This document shows positions 32,327-44,600 of a stretch of DNA of 64,000 nt, piece by piece (positions within the stretch are counted from its first letter, which is position 1; every line of letters starts with the position of its first letter). The stretch is taken from contig JAKEKT010000019.1 of the NCBI GenBank assembly GCA_021495925.1, positions 124,001 through 188,000 on the forward strand, in the 5' to 3' direction. The notes under the pieces are model-generated. The model ran no database searches. It saw nothing but the letters and a program-made list of their open reading frames with translations, and had not been told where the DNA came from. The DNA is from Diplodia intermedia (taxonomy: Eukaryota > Ascomycota > Dothideomycetes > Botryosphaeriales > Botryosphaeriaceae). A program made the position numbers and the translations under genes.

Positions 32327-34591
32327 CTAATCATCGAACCCCCCAAACTCCCCTTCGCTCTCCTCCCCACCGCCATTTTCCTTCCTCTTCTTACTCGCCT
32401 GCACCGCCGCCCTCCTATTGTGTTCCATCTTCCGCGCGAAGCCGGGCTTCGTGCTGATCTGCGTGCGCCACTTGCCCCTGCCCTGCTTGAGCTCGACGCC
32501 CGCTCTTCTCGCCTCGACGCCCCTCTTCTTCAACATCTTCTTCTCGCGCTTACTAGGCGTGGGCAGCGCGTCCAGCATCCACTGCTGAATCGTCGCCTTC
32601 CTCTCCCCCTCCTCTCCCTTGCCGTCCCTCAGCGCCTCACTCGCCTTGATGATATTTGCAATGTTCTTGATATACGGCACATCCTCCTCCGTGTACAAAG
32701 TCACCGCCACGCCACCCTCGCGCCCCGCCCGCCCCGTGCGGCCGACGCGGTGCACGTACGCGGCGCCCGATGACGGCACGTCGTAGTTGACGACGCCGTT
32801 GATGCCGCGGAAGTCGACGCCGCGCGCCAGCAGGTCCGTCGTGATGAGCACCCACACCTCGCCGCGGCGGAAGCGCGCCATGACGCCATCGCGCAGCGAC
32901 GACGACAGCGACGAGTGCAGGACCGCGATGCGCGACGAGCCGCCCGCTTCGGGCGGGATGTCGTATTGCAGTTCCGAGTAGAGGGCTTGGGCGCGGGGGA
33001 TGGTTTGGGTGAAGATGAGGAAGGGCGGGCGGAGGGTCGGGGTGGTGTCGTCCCTCCTGGACGTGTTGGGATGTAGCAGCTGGCGGACCGCGAGGAGCTT
33101 GCCTTGTTCCGTGGCGGCGTAGGTGAGCTGGTGGTGGATGTTGGGGACGGCCGAGTCTTTGAGACCGACGACGAGACGGGCGAGGTTGGGCCGGGTGATG
33201 CCGGAGGGTGCAATGGATGTCCAGCGGGAGGTGATGGTGGTCTTTGCTAGGTCCTCAATGCTTGACCCCATGGTGGCCGACCAGAGACTGACCCGCAGCA
33301 GCGGGCTTGTGCAAGCATTCCAGATAGCCATAGTTTGCTCGCGGAACAGAGGATCGAGTAGCACATCTGCTTCATCCAAGACGAAGTACTTCACGGACGG
33401 GAGAAAGCCTGGCTTTCCATCCGCAAGCTGGAGTGCATGTAGTAGAGAAAGGGGCGTTGAGACCAGAACATCTGACTTAACCAGCTGACCTCTCTTGCGC
33501 TTCTTTATCCCCTTGATGCTCTTTTCGTCCTCCGAGGCGGAGCCACCTTGGCTCTCGCTATCGCTTCCTTCGGAACCGTTGTCTTCATCGTCCGGCCTGG
33601 ATTCCTCTTCCACGGATCGTTCCAAGACCTCCATACCTTTACGCATGAGAGAAACCTTGATTCCTGTTTTCAGGCTGAGTTTCCGTCCTTCGTTGACGAT
33701 TTGACTAGCCAATTCCTTGGTAGGGGCAAGTACGATTGCCTGGACTCCTTCATTCTCCTTTGCGTGTGGATCCTTCTCGTTCCGTGCTTGCTTACGTCTC
33801 CGCAAAAGTGACTCGATGACGGGGATCAGGAAGGCCAGAGTCTTCCCGCTACCAGTCGGCGCAACCGTAAGAAGATCAACCCCGTTGCTATCGGGATCCG
33901 CGGCATCCAACAGCAATGGCAAGCTGGCCAGCTGCACTTCCGTCGGTACTGTATAGCCCTGCGCATCGATATTTTCTGCCAATCTTCTGTTCACGTTGAA
34001 CCGTGATCTCAACTGGCCAAAGGACGTGAGTGGTTGCGGGAACAGCTGCACCTTGGATTTCTTGTGCTGCGGCACCTCCTGCTCCTTCGCCTTCTTGCGC
34101 TTCTTGGATTTCCGCTCCGCCGCCTTTTGCTCCGCCTCTTGCGCCTTGTAGTCCTCCAGCAGGGTGATCTTGACCTTGTGCGAGCGCAGTATGCGCCTGC
34201 TTTCCTCCTCGGTTACCGGCTCCACACCATCAGCAGATCCTTCCTCTGTCTGCTTCTTTTCCGCCTCGCACTTGTCTTGTTTCGCACCCGTACCTGCTGC
34301 CGCTGCTGCCTCGAGCTCCGTCCCCTTGTCCTCCCGCTTCCCATCGCCGAAGAAGTCGAGTTCGGGCAGCAGATCGACGGTTGCTTCGGCGACATGGTTC
34401 TGGCCCCTCTTGCGCTTCTTCGTCTTCGATTGCGTAGCCGGTGTCGAGGTCAGGACGTCGTTGGTAGCGTCGCGGCCGAAAAGCTGCGGATTTGAGTTTG
34501 CGCCACTGGATGGCGTCTTCGCTGCGGGCGCATTCTTCGCTGCGCTTTTGCCGACGTTGGTGCCGCGGGACAGCAGCTTGAGGAAATCCAT
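32327..34591 (-). CDS. rok1: DEAD-box ATP-dependent RNA helicase Rok1
   Basis: Nucleolar helicase of the Rok1/DDX52 family, which in yeast releases snR30 and partner proteins from pre-ribosomes during 18S rRNA maturation. A single exon encodes 754 residues. A basic and acidic N-terminal extension (1-190) is followed by the Q-motif region (FNVNRRLAENIDAQGYTVPTEVQ). Next are motif I APTGSGKT near 241, motif Ia APTKELASQ, motif II VLDEADVLL near 402 and motif III SAT. Then come TTDLLARGVDF and motif VI HRVGRTGRAG near 615. Between Ia and II is an acidic Ser/Glu/Asp insertion of about 50 residues (ESRPDDEDNGSEGSDSES), common in Rok1 orthologues. The C-terminal tail is Lys/Arg-rich. All catalytic motifs are intact. 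The lack of introns is unusual beside its neighbours. Confidence 0.93.
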   Translation of the reverse strand: MDFLKLLSRGTNVGKSAAKNAPAAKTPSSGANSNPQLFGRDATNDVLTSTPATQSKTKKRKRGQNHVAEATVDLLPELDFFGDGKREDKGTELEAAAAAGTGAKQDKCEAEKKQTEEGSADGVEPVTEEESRRILRSHKVKITLLEDYKAQEAEQKAAERKSKKRKKAKEQEVPQHKKSKVQLFPQPLTSFGQLRSRFNVNRRLAENIDAQGYTVPTEVQLASLPLLLDAADPDSNGVDLLTVAPTGSGKTLAFLIPVIESLLRRRKQARNEKDPHAKENEGVQAIVLAPTKELASQIVNEGRKLSLKTGIKVSLMRKGMEVLERSVEEESRPDDEDNGSEGSDSESQGGSASEDEKSIKGIKKRKRGQLVKSDVLVSTPLSLLHALQLADGKPGFLPSVKYFVLDEADVLLDPLFREQTMAIWNACTSPLLRVSLWSATMGSSIEDLAKTTITSRWTSIAPSGITRPNLARLVVGLKDSAVPNIHHQLTYAATEQGKLLAVRQLLHPNTSRRDDTTPTLRPPFLIFTQTIPRAQALYSELQYDIPPEAGGSSRIAVLHSSLSSSLRDGVMARFRRGEVWVLITTDLLARGVDFRGINGVVNYDVPSSGAAYVHRVGRTGRAGREGGVAVTLYTEEDVPYIKNIANIIKASEALRDGKGEEGERKATIQQWMLDALPTPSKREKKMLKKRGVEARRAGVELKQGRGKWRTQISTKPGFARKMEHNRRAAVQASKKRKENGGGEESEGEFGGFDD

Positions 34592-35027
34592 TTTCGAGAT
34601 GTCGTGAGGTTAGGTTTAAGCGTGCCGGGGTTAAGAGCGATCAGTGGTGGCGATGCATAGTTTTGTGGTAGCGACGAGCGTTGGCGGCGCTAATTCCGCC
34701 ATCGAAAAAAAAATACAGTACTTATCGGCACTGTCAAAGCTTCACGCCATCACGTGCGCCTATATCACCAAGCTTCGAGCTCACGGACATGCAGCGATGG
34801 CCCAATTGATGTAGAAATACAAAGGAAATAGATAAAAATCTAGAAGCAGCATATGTGCATGTAGTACAGTGTCTTGCTCCGTGGAACAAGGTGTGCTCCT
34901 CTAGTCAACGGCTCCCTCTACGACTTTTGCCGCCTATTTTCGACTCCCACCCGTCCCCGGCCCCGTCTGCGTCTGCTTCCAGCTGACAGCTGACTTGTCT
35001 ACCATCCATCGCACTCGACTTGACCCT
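34592..35027. promoter_or_regulatory. rok1 promoter and ATP20 3' region
   Basis: 436 bases between two minus-strand genes. There is an A-run near 34707-34715 and no strong TATA box near the rok1 start. Confidence 0.4.
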
Positions 35028-35889
35028 TTAGTGGTGGGCCGGCGCGCTCGACCTGTAGCCGACGATCTTCATGCGGCCAATCATCTCGCCAACGGTGAAA
35101 AAGCCGAGAACCTCCGCGGCAACGACACCGGCAGAAGCCAGCTCCGCCCTGTTCACGTTCCTGACACGGGCCAGGAGGTTGGAGGTCTGGCCGGAGATCT
35201 GGGAGGGGTTCTTGAGGGCGTTGAGGAGGGGCTGGAAGTAGGCCTGGAAAGTTTGCGTGGACCTGCAGGGGTCAATGAGTATGGTCCATCTCAGGGCTGT
35301 GGCCGGGCATTGCTTACGGAGGGCTCATCTTGCGGGCCTGGAAGACAATCTTGCCGAGCTCAAGCGTGACGCGCGAGTAGTAGACGGTGGGGGGGATGAG
35401 AGCTGCGGGGAAGGCATGTCAGTAGGGTGGACGCAAGCTTGTTGGAGCAATGGCGGTTTTGGACGCGCCTGCAGCACCGTGGACGAACACGCAAGCTGCA
35501 GGCATCTAGAACACCATCGAAAGCGCCAATGATCCAGTCGCCGGGGCATCGTGTCGTCGGAGATAAGCCCGCGGAATGGCACATGCCAATTCGCACGCTG
35601 GGGTTGTAAATCACAGAGCGCACTTACACTGGACGAAGCCCGCAACCTTGGCGGTGCGGCCGCCAGCGGATGCCAGACGCTGCAGAGCGGCGCCGCCGAA
35701 CTGAGTGGCCTTCGCGAAAGCAGCGCCGCCGGTCGCAGTCGCGCGGGAAAGGCCCTCAGAGGCCTTGGAGGTGGCTTGAGCGGCCTTTTCCTTCGCGGCC
35801 TCGGAGGTGTTGGAGGCGTGGCGCACGGCGGGGCGACGCAGGGCGAAGCGGGACTGCCGCAGCACGGCGCGAGAGGCAGCGAGCGACAT
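35028..35889 (-). CDS. atp20: Mitochondrial F1Fo-ATP synthase subunit g
   Basis: Small inner-membrane subunit of ATP synthase that supports dimer formation and cristae shape. Three exons (35889-35628, 35402-35318, 35262-35028) give 193 residues. The first ~25 residues (Ser/Ala/Arg-rich, no acidic residues, ending near RRPAVRHAS) are a mitochondrial targeting sequence. An Ala/Lys-rich helical stretch follows. The conserved subunit g core is on exons 1-3: ALQRLASAGGRTAKVAGFVQ, then IPPTVYYSRVTLELGKIVFQ, KMSPPSTQTFQAYFQPLLN and a hydrophobic segment VVAAEVLGFFTVGEMIGRM with a GxxxG-like spacing. The end is the usual GYRS. Both junctions keep the frame (phase 1 then phase 2). Function follows from the family; the sequence looks intact. 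Confidence 0.9.
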
Positions 35890-38800
35890 GGCGGCGGCGA
35901 TGGAGGAGCGGAGATGGGGTGGTGTCGAGGGTGGATGAGGCTGCGTGCTCCGTGGGCGTTGAGGTCAACTCTGCCGTGCACGCCCGAAGGGAAAACCATT
36001 CCAGCGCCTCGGGCGCCAAGACCCTAGCTGAGATGCCGGTCTTGCGCGACAGTCACCATCGCCCTTCGACACACCACTTTCACGCTTTTGGCTTTCTATC
36101 ACAATGATCGCACTGCAATCCCGCACGCCTGTCGCTATTGGAGTCCTGGCCGCGCCGCCGTTTGTTTCCCTGCTTCCACCCATCCGGCCCACCCCCAATG
36201 CAGCCCAACCTCGGATGGCAGCGTCTGACTGCCGGCCAGGAGGTACGAAGGAGCAGGTCACTAGGTACCGCCGATGGCTTCGCTAGGTCCGCAGGCCGGC
36301 AGCTTCGGATGCTCACCACACGTCCTTCATCTCTGCCATCCTCTCCGCACCACCCACGCACTAACCACCCCTCCATGACCCCTCCGTGCCCCTCCTACCC
36401 CTTCAGGGGTTGGTTGCAGTGCTGATGGCCTCAGCTGCACAAGCCCCTTCCACGTAACGTGAAGCAACCCAACCACAGGGACTCGAGGGGACCGTCCTGG
36501 TGCGAGGACCCGTCGGCAGGGCGTCGAGCCTGGCCCAACGTCCAATGGAAAGCGTTCGGCCACTGCGGTACTCTTCGAGCCAGCCCCACACGCGTGCGGC
36601 ACGGAATCCACGCCGCAGTTTGAAGGGGCTGGATGCTTTTACTCCTCCTGGTCGAGAACGAAGACGACCTCAGATGCCGAGCCACCGAACGGTATGGGCA
36701 ATGGCTTTTCACCCTACCGTGTCCACCCATCCGTCATCCCCACCGGCCAGACCGTCGTCCTCTTCCGTTGACATCACACATGCGCCATCCCAGGGTCTCT
36801 TCCGCTACCCGGATCCTCGGGTGCTGCATTGCTCGTGCGGCTCTTTTGCTGTCGTTTCGGGACGCGCAACCCCTACTTCGTTCGGGGGTCTTGACGAGAA
36901 GAGATGCTGAGCGCTGAGTGGAAATTGGGCAATTGACAAATAGGGTCCCGGTGAACCACCTCTTCTTCATGCTCCACCAAGTACCAGGTACCGAGAAGAC
37001 CGAGAAGCGAAATGGACCAATAAGACCCGAGCGTGCAATTAGAGGTCGAAGGAATAGATTGATGGAGACAAATAGGCCCGCAGCCGACATGGAACCCTAC
37101 ATCAGGGCATCGAAAGTCTGGCCGATTGACGTTGCGGACCGGAAACGAGAGCTGCTCGTTCGATTTTCTAATTACCTCTGGAGTATCATGTCATCAGCCA
37201 GCTCAACCGCATCGAATAGTAGCACTCGGCGTGGAAACATAAAGAGAAGAGTGTTAGAAGCGAGAATGAAGATGTGTCGACGAGACGTCATACCGCAATC
37301 TCGGCAATGAGTCGCGGCCTCCTGTCTCCATAGTACCGTTCCGGAGCGCCAACGGACGCATTTTCCCATGAATGGCGAGCGCTTGCGTTATTCAACGTTG
37401 GCTTCTGAAAGACTAGAACGGGTGGGGGGGCCAGCCATTGCGAGGTGAGCTAGAGCAAATTGTCATCAGCTTGTTCACAGCAACGGGGAGGGCCGGTGTG
37501 CCGTCGATCCCTTATGCAAGCGCCCAGGCCGCACCAGCAAGAGAGAGGTCTGGCCGGCATGTTGAGTCGTTGGCGATGGGGGCGATACGAAGACACGTCT
37601 ACGGGACCACGCCGTTGCCTATTGGCAATGTTCTGGGCTCAGGGGCTAAGTACAGCAGCAATCGCGGTGTGGATGCTATTCTCGGCTTGGCACTGCGGAG
37701 TGCTCAAAGCGCGGGCGGGATTGTCATCGGTACTTTCCACAAACTCCTCATCTCCGCGTCGGTACAGTAAGAGAATCAACCTCTGCTAATTTTGGACGAC
37801 TTCTACGAGAGGATTAGCAGACGACGGAACGCCGTAATACCCGATGTGGATTGATGGGTCTCCCAGCGCTATCTCCGGTGTGGAGTGACGGGCGCACATC
37901 TTCCACACGTCGACGCGTAACGCTCGAGGGAGCAGCAGATGGAATAACGGACATCAGGGGAGATGAGTTGCACAGCCGCGCAGAAGGCAGAGTATTGAGC
38001 TAAAAAGACCTCTCCAGCACACCGCCCACGCCGCCCCCTCCCGAACCGCAGCCGGGCTCGACCTGATTGACGCCCTCCGTCGGTAGATATCTCGCAGCCC
38101 CGCGTCTGGTACAGGATCCTTCTATTGGGTGGCCTCGAGGGCACGCCAGCCGCGGGCACGGCGAGTCGGATCAAAGAGCGGGCCGCATGCCCTGAGCTGC
38201 AGGCTCTCCGCGCGGGCTTCTAGAAGGAGGAGCTGCTTGGGCTGGTCACGCTCCCTTCCCTCGCGCTGCTGAGGGCGCAGCGGCGACCCCTCCGGGCGGC
38301 ATTCTATTGGTCTTATGGGCCTGGGACTCGGAGATCGAGGGCGCACCCATGTCGCGGCGGGCAGCGACGGCCTGCAGCTGCTGCCGATTCAGCAGATCGA
38401 TCTCGTTTCGTGCCTGCCGATAGGCCGGGAAGCCGCGCGGAGGCGGGCAGCTGCGGAGAGGAGGGGCTTGGTGGGCGCTCCGCGGTGGTGGTCGGCGGCA
38501 GCAGGGCGAGCAGGGCCATCTGGGGGACGGAGCGGAGGCGCTGGGCAGCGCCTGGGACACGGCCGCCTGCAAGCCCTTCACATGGGCGAGGCTAGGGCGG
38601 GTGGTACACATGTGGCCTTGTTAGAAACAAGCTCAAGACGAAAAAGCAATTCTGGAGCATGGGTGCCACGATGGACGACGTCGATGCGGCTCAGCCCTAT
38701 CTCCAACCCAAGTCGCCGCATCGCGGCCGGCAGCCAGCCGCGCCGGGCCGGCGAGGTCGCGCTGGCCTCTGACTAAACACGGGCTGAGCGGTCGAGGGGA

Positions 38801-40060
38801 CTCGTCGCTGCTGCGCACGCGGTGGAGCCTCGCTCGCTCGGGGCGGCGGGCGCTGGGGGGATTCGGACGATGCTCATCATATCCGCAGCAATGGCCACTT
38901 TCCGTTTTCTCCCTTGCGCACGCTGGCTAAATAACCTGACATGCATCGGAACGGGAGGCGTCGTTCCCCCCGCTGCCCCCGGGCAGATCATTGCTGCAGC
39001 TCGACGAGCGTGCGGATAAAACGCAGCGGCAGGAGATTATGCAGCCCGCATGGCATGATGACGGCGCGGCGCACGTTGCGTGCAGGCTGCCGGCTCGCTT
39101 GAGGCGGGCTGGGCTGTGGGCGCGGAGAGCGTGGCCGGGAGCGCGTGGAGGGCCCGGGCAGTGGGCAGCTCAGCGGGAGGGCGCGGTCAGTCGAGGGCGT
39201 GGGCGTGTGGAGGGCGGGCCCCGGTTAGGGCGGGCGCGGCGCGGGCGCTGCATACGAAGTTATCGATGGCGCGAGCATGACATGTAAGACTTTGATGTCA
39301 GCCACCGCGGCGATACGCTGCTCGTGACGGGCCTAGTCGCCACAGCAATTCGCCATGTTCCGGCGTCGTTGATCGCCGGCGCTGTGGAGAGAGCTGGGGC
39401 GTGTGCGCTGGGCTTCGGCGGCGGAGCGCTGGCGACAGGCATTAGCCGACGGCGCGCTGGTCGGTCTCCATCCAGCATCACACCACGGCCGCGGCGAAGC
39501 GCATCGGGGGGCTTGCTGGGCGACGCGGCGGCGCTTGCAGCAGGCTGGCCGCGGAGGCAGTGGGCCGGCGCTGCAATCGAGAACGAGGCACTCGAGGCTC
39601 CGGCCTGCCTATTCTTAACGCGCCTCCACTCGCGCGGGAGCTGGCACGAGCGTGTGCATGATCGGAGGCCGCGCGACGGTGCCCTCGCCTAGGCGGCGCG
39701 CGTTGGCGACGGTGCCCCCCTGCACCTGGCCCTTCCTGACCTGCAGTGTGTGGGTGCGGAAATATGTCGATCGACTAAGATGGATGGGTAAAGCGCGCCT
39801 GCAGGCAGTTACAGAACTGCTCAGTGGCCTGGTGGGCCCGGGCTACGGGCCATGCACAAGGACTTATTCTTTGACGACATGCTGCTGCGCTATTCAAACC
39901 CATCAACGGCGTACTTATTACCAGTCATATTCCACTCTCAGATGTGGCTGCACTATTTAGTCCCTCCCCTCCCCGAGTGAAGCGCCGCCTGACAAGCGCA
40001 TCGACGCGAGCAGTCCCGTCGTCTCCCCTACACTCGTTGCGTCCCTCGTTTGGCGTTGCA
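35890..40060. other. 4.2-kb GC-rich intergenic region
   Basis: Holds the ATP20 promoter, the GT2 promoter and several overlapping open frames on both strands, none over 160 codons and none recognisable. GC content rises from about 38.0 kb rightwards. No repeats or RNA genes were identified. Confidence 0.45.
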
Positions 40061-41604
40061 ATGGAGGCTCTCTGGTCCTTTGTCGACCAGCATTGGTGGC
40101 TGACCGTCTTCGCCCTGACCTTGTAAGAGGCTCCCGCACCTTCACATGCCGCAGTCCCGCTGACCGTCCCCGAGCCTGCTCAAGGGCACCCGCACGATAA
40201 TAAACGCCATTGCTTTCTACGCGCTGTACAGGCCCATCCCCATTCCCGAGAAGCCGACGTACACGGCCGACGATGTCACCGTCATCCTGCCCTCCATCGA
40301 CGGCGATGGCGAGGAGCTGCGGGAGACCGTCGGTTCAATCCTGCGCTGCGCGCCTGCAGAAATCATTTTGGTGACGATCGACGCCAACGTCAACCGGGCC
40401 AATAAGATGATAGACGCCATGGGCGGCGCCGCGCAGAAGACGATCCGAGTTATGAGCGTGCCCCAGGCAAACAAACGCCGCCAGATGTGCACTGCCATCC
40501 CGCAGGTTTCGACCAAGATCATCATCTTCGCCGACGACGACGTGAGCTGGCGCAGCACCCTGCTGCCCTGGATCCTGGCCCCCTTCGAGCGCCCCAACAT
40601 CGGCGGCGTCGGCACCAACCAGAAGATCAAGAGGAACGACAGCTTCCGCTATCTCTCCAAGGAGTACCTGTGGCAGTTTCTCGGGGAAATGTACATTCGG
40701 CGCCGCAATTTCGATATCACCGCCTGCACCCAGATAGACGGGGGTCTCCCCTGCCTGTCCGGCCGCACCGTCGCCTACCGCGCGCGTATCCTGCAGAACG
40801 GCGATTTCACCCACGGCTTCCAGAACGAGAAGTGGAACGGCTTCACCCTCAATGCTGACGACGACAACTTCATCACCCGCTGGATGGTCTCGCACGGCTT
40901 CGACACCACCGTCCAGTACCACCAGGAGGCCGAGGTCGAGACGACGCTGGAGTGCAACCGCCGGTACCTGTACCAATGCCTGCGCTGGGTCCGGAGCAAC
41001 TGGCGCAGCAATCTGACAACCATGTTCGTTGAGCGCCACACCTGGACGTAAGAGATCCCTTCCCGAACGGGGCACCGGTGCCCGATGTCGTTTGGAAATG
41101 AGCACCTGCTGACCTGACCGCCGCAGACGCCAGCCGTGGAGCACCTACGCCGTGCAGCAGACCACGCTGACAGCCTGGGCCCTGCCGTACGACCTGACGC
41201 TGTTCTACACCCTGTACCGCGCCAGCATCAGCGAGGGCTTCGACTACAACACCTGCCTGGCCGCCGCCATCGCCCTGGCCGCCTGGATCATCTTCAGCAA
41301 ATGCACTAAGTTGATGCCCCACTTCGTGCGGCACCCCGAGGATACGATCCTGCTGCTGCCCGTCGTCGTCGTGTTCGGCTACGTCCACGGCCTGATCAAG
41401 TTCTGGGGCTTGGTCACGCTCAATGCTGTAAGTTCATGCCGCCTCAACCCTTACCCCGCACCCAGCCCCTTGCTCACAGCTCGTTCGCAGACCACCTGGG
41501 GCAGCAGACCCGCCGCAGACACCGACGACGCCATCCGGATGGAGCGGCCCAAGGTGCAGGCGCATTTCGACAGCGAAAAGTCATTACCGCATCTTCCAAA
41601 ATAG
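40061..41604 (+). CDS. GT2: Fungal type 2 glycosyltransferase GT2
   Basis: Membrane-bound processive-type family 2 glycosyltransferase, related to hyaluronan and chitin synthases. Orthologues in Zymoseptoria tritici and Fusarium graminearum are needed for hyphal growth on solid surfaces (known). Four exons (40061-40122, 40175-41047, 41127-41427, 41491-41604) give 449 residues. A short N-terminal membrane region runs over the first intron (WWLTVFALTF ... RTIINAIAFYALYRP). It is followed by DVTVILPSIDGDGEE, the donor-binding FADDDVSW near 138-145, CTQIDGGLPCLSGRTVAYR, the acceptor-side NADDDNFITRWM and the product-binding QCLRW motif near 288. Two or three C-terminal membrane helices (LAAAIALAAWIIF, ILLLPVVVVFGYVHGLI) complete the fold. 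All catalytic Asp residues and QxxRW are present, so it should be active. The start at 40061 is preferred over an in-frame ATG 39 codons upstream, which would add a non-conserved, basic tail. The product polymer is unknown. Confidence 0.9.
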
Positions 41605-44600
41605 ACACCATACGCTTTTTGTTCGAGTTGTTTTGCTTGGTGGTCTTCTGCATAATGCCGCGCTCGTGCCCGCTTCCGGAAAGGGGGGGCGTGAGATCTA
41701 ATCTTGCATGGCTGGCTAGGGTTTGTTGATGTTGCGTCGCACAGCGATCGTCGCACGCCGGAAGAGGTGTGCCATTGGGTTTTTCGTCTTCTTCTTCCTT
41801 GTTCATCTTTTTCCCCTTTTCGTTTTTTTTTTCCACAATGCACGGCGGAGGCGCCGAAGGCTGCGCACTTGGTTTTTATTTTTTCTTGCTCAAAGGAAAA
41901 AATGGACGGGAGGCTGGCTTGCATTCACATTGTCTTGGGCCATTTGTCGCGCTGCACTGCGAAAGGGGGTTCGGATATCTTTCTTCTTTCTTCGCCGCGC
42001 CTGGTTTCCTCCTGCATTTTGCGCCTTTCATTTTTTTTTTTAAACCGTGTTTGCCGATATCCCAGGTTGGCGTAGAGGGCACCAGCAGCTTGCATCATGT
42101 CCAGAGAGAGACCTCGATCTCACGATTTGTGTGTATAGTACACTTTTCTCATGGGGCGGGTTAAAAAAGAAGACCAATATAGTCAGCAGTAATGCTATGC
42201 ATATCTCTCACGACGATGACCAGTCGACCTCGGGGCGGCGCGTGGTGGTGAAACGCGACGATAAAGCAGACATTCTGCCAATTGGTGAATGGCAGTCGGC
42301 GGCGCGTCCGGCGCCATGCAGACGAAAAAAAAAGGAGGCCCCAGTTCCGCACCAAGGCGGAGCATCGCGCAGCACACTACCGCTACGGCTATGCGGCGTC
42401 CGAAATCTGCCGGCTGGCGTCTCCATCACCCCCGGCGGGCTGCTCAGGGAAAACGGGCTCAGGGCCCCATATTGCGAAAAGTAGCGGACGTCATGGGCCT
42501 GAAAGTGTTCGGATCAGCGCGCTGGAGCCCACTCCACACGGCTCCAATGGGCATGCCGAAAGGCGTCCAGTGCCGAAAGGAGAGGCGCGAAATGCCCTGC
42601 AGACCGCACGGGGAAAGGGCTCGCCCGCAGCGCCGGGTCGGCTTGAAGAAAACGCTGCGTTGTTCCCGCGAGGAAGTGTCGAGAAAAACGCCATGTCACA
42701 TTTCTTTTTCAATTCTGACGGCGGGCAGATGCATGCGGCAGAGGTTTAGGCGAGAGAGATCAGAACCGCAGATTCCCTTCGTCAGCATGTGCCGGGCCCT
42801 GAAGAATAGGCGCATACGGCGAGTGCGACCTGCGTCCACGCCGTGCGTCGCGTCGCGTGCGGCCCAGTCGCGGCAAGTGCAGGTCGAGCGAGAACCCCTA
42901 CCGCTACGGTACCCTTTGGAGATTCCCATGCCCTAAGCGGCCGCATCGCCGGTCGCCGGTGGAGAACAGAGGTTGGGAAGGGTCTCTGTACGCCACAGGT
43001 GTCAACAGCCGCGGCGCGCCTTGGCCGGGTTGGCCCTCCTGCTGCTCATCTCATGCCTGCGAGGGTGGTGCTCGCGACCGCCGACCGCATCGAGCGAGCG
43101 GCTGGCCCAGGGACCCTTGGCGGGCGAGCTCCATCGCGATCATCCAGATTGCCTTGCTCCCGGAGTGCAGGCCGGCCGCACGCAACTCGCGGCAGCCCGG
43201 CCAAGCTGCGACGATGCAAGCCTGCCCGCCCGGCAACAGCCGTCAAGCGTCCCGGCTGTCGCTCGCCCGGCCAGGGATCGCAGCACGGGCTGTGATGGGC
43301 TGTGACTTGGACGCAGCGGGAGCAGCAGCCGGCCAGCAGGGTCTGGCTCTCCGGGTCCTGCGGCGTGTGTGAATGTGGGCGCGAAGGAGCGACGCAGACC
43401 TGGACACTCTGGCGACCCACCCGCGCTGCGGCCGGCTGTCATCATCCAGCACTCGCTGCTCGGGCTCTTGGGGGTGTACGGTGGCTAGCGGCGGCGGCAG
43501 CAGCGCGGACGGACTGATGGCAGCGGGCGCGGCGGGCACGGGCACGGACGGGCGGCGTGGCACAGAGAGTTTATATGCCGCCGCCCGGGTCCGGGGTGGT
43601 TTGCGGTTGCGGCCTGTCGTGCGGTTGTTCCCGCATTGCTCACAGCAAAAAGCAAAGCACGACGCATGACGGGCGAGGCACGCGTCTGATCGAAAACGCC
43701 CACGAGGCCGTCGCGATGCTTCTTCTCCTTTTGCTTTTGCCGCACCCGCGCTGCACAGCGATCGTCCCACCGAGTGCTCGCGGCGTGCTCGAGGCCCTCC
43801 GGCATGCCTGTGGCGCGGCGCGGTGGGGCACAGTCGCGCAGCGCAACCGTTGACAAGACGAGCGTGCGCGCGGTGGCAGGTCTACGCTGCCCTGGTCGGC
43901 GAGCCGTCCCTCGTCGACGCTTCGTTTCCCTCTCCGTCAGTGCGGTGCGGCGTGGGTGCAGACCATGGATGATCCCGCAACGACGCCGTCGCTCGCTCCG
44001 CGCTTCCCGTCCTTGGTCGTGAGGGTCTGTTGACGAAGAAATTTCCCTGCTGTGGCTCGGCCCTGGCCTGGCGGTGCTGCGCGAATCGCGGCGCGCGCAA
44101 CAGCTATCGTCATTGTCAGCACGCCCCCGTCGCTCCGAGCCGGCCGATTGTTGTTGTTGCCCTGGCACCCTACCCAGGCTGGAGCTGCTGGCCTTGGGAC
44201 TGACCGGCGACGGGCAAGCGGGCCCATCACGGCATCAGCTCAGAGCCCATAGGCAGCCCAGCCGGGGGCGGCCTGTCACTAGACTGACAGCAGACCCTCT
44301 CCGCTTCGCGTCGCCGCCAGCCAGCAGCCAGCAGCTGGCTAGCGGTAGCCACATTGCGCAACTGCGGTGGCCGGCGCTTTGTCCGCCGCCTATGCCCACA
44401 GACTGCCGCTTGGCCGCCGCCAGCCGTGCGGTGCTGGCCAAATGAGACGGCGGCCTTACTCTCGGACGCTACTACCATCGCGCCTCCGCAATCCACCAAC
44501 CTCCGCTAACGCTCGAGGCAGCGGCGAACCCACTCTCACGACGAGCGCGCTGTTTGCTGGCCGTCCATCAGCGGAGCTCGCAGCACATCGCGTGTGTCAA

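Noticed and set aside
39944..40060. 39-codon N-terminal extension of GT2
   Set aside because: Basic, Ser/Pro-rich, and would precede a membrane start that already fits the family from 40061.
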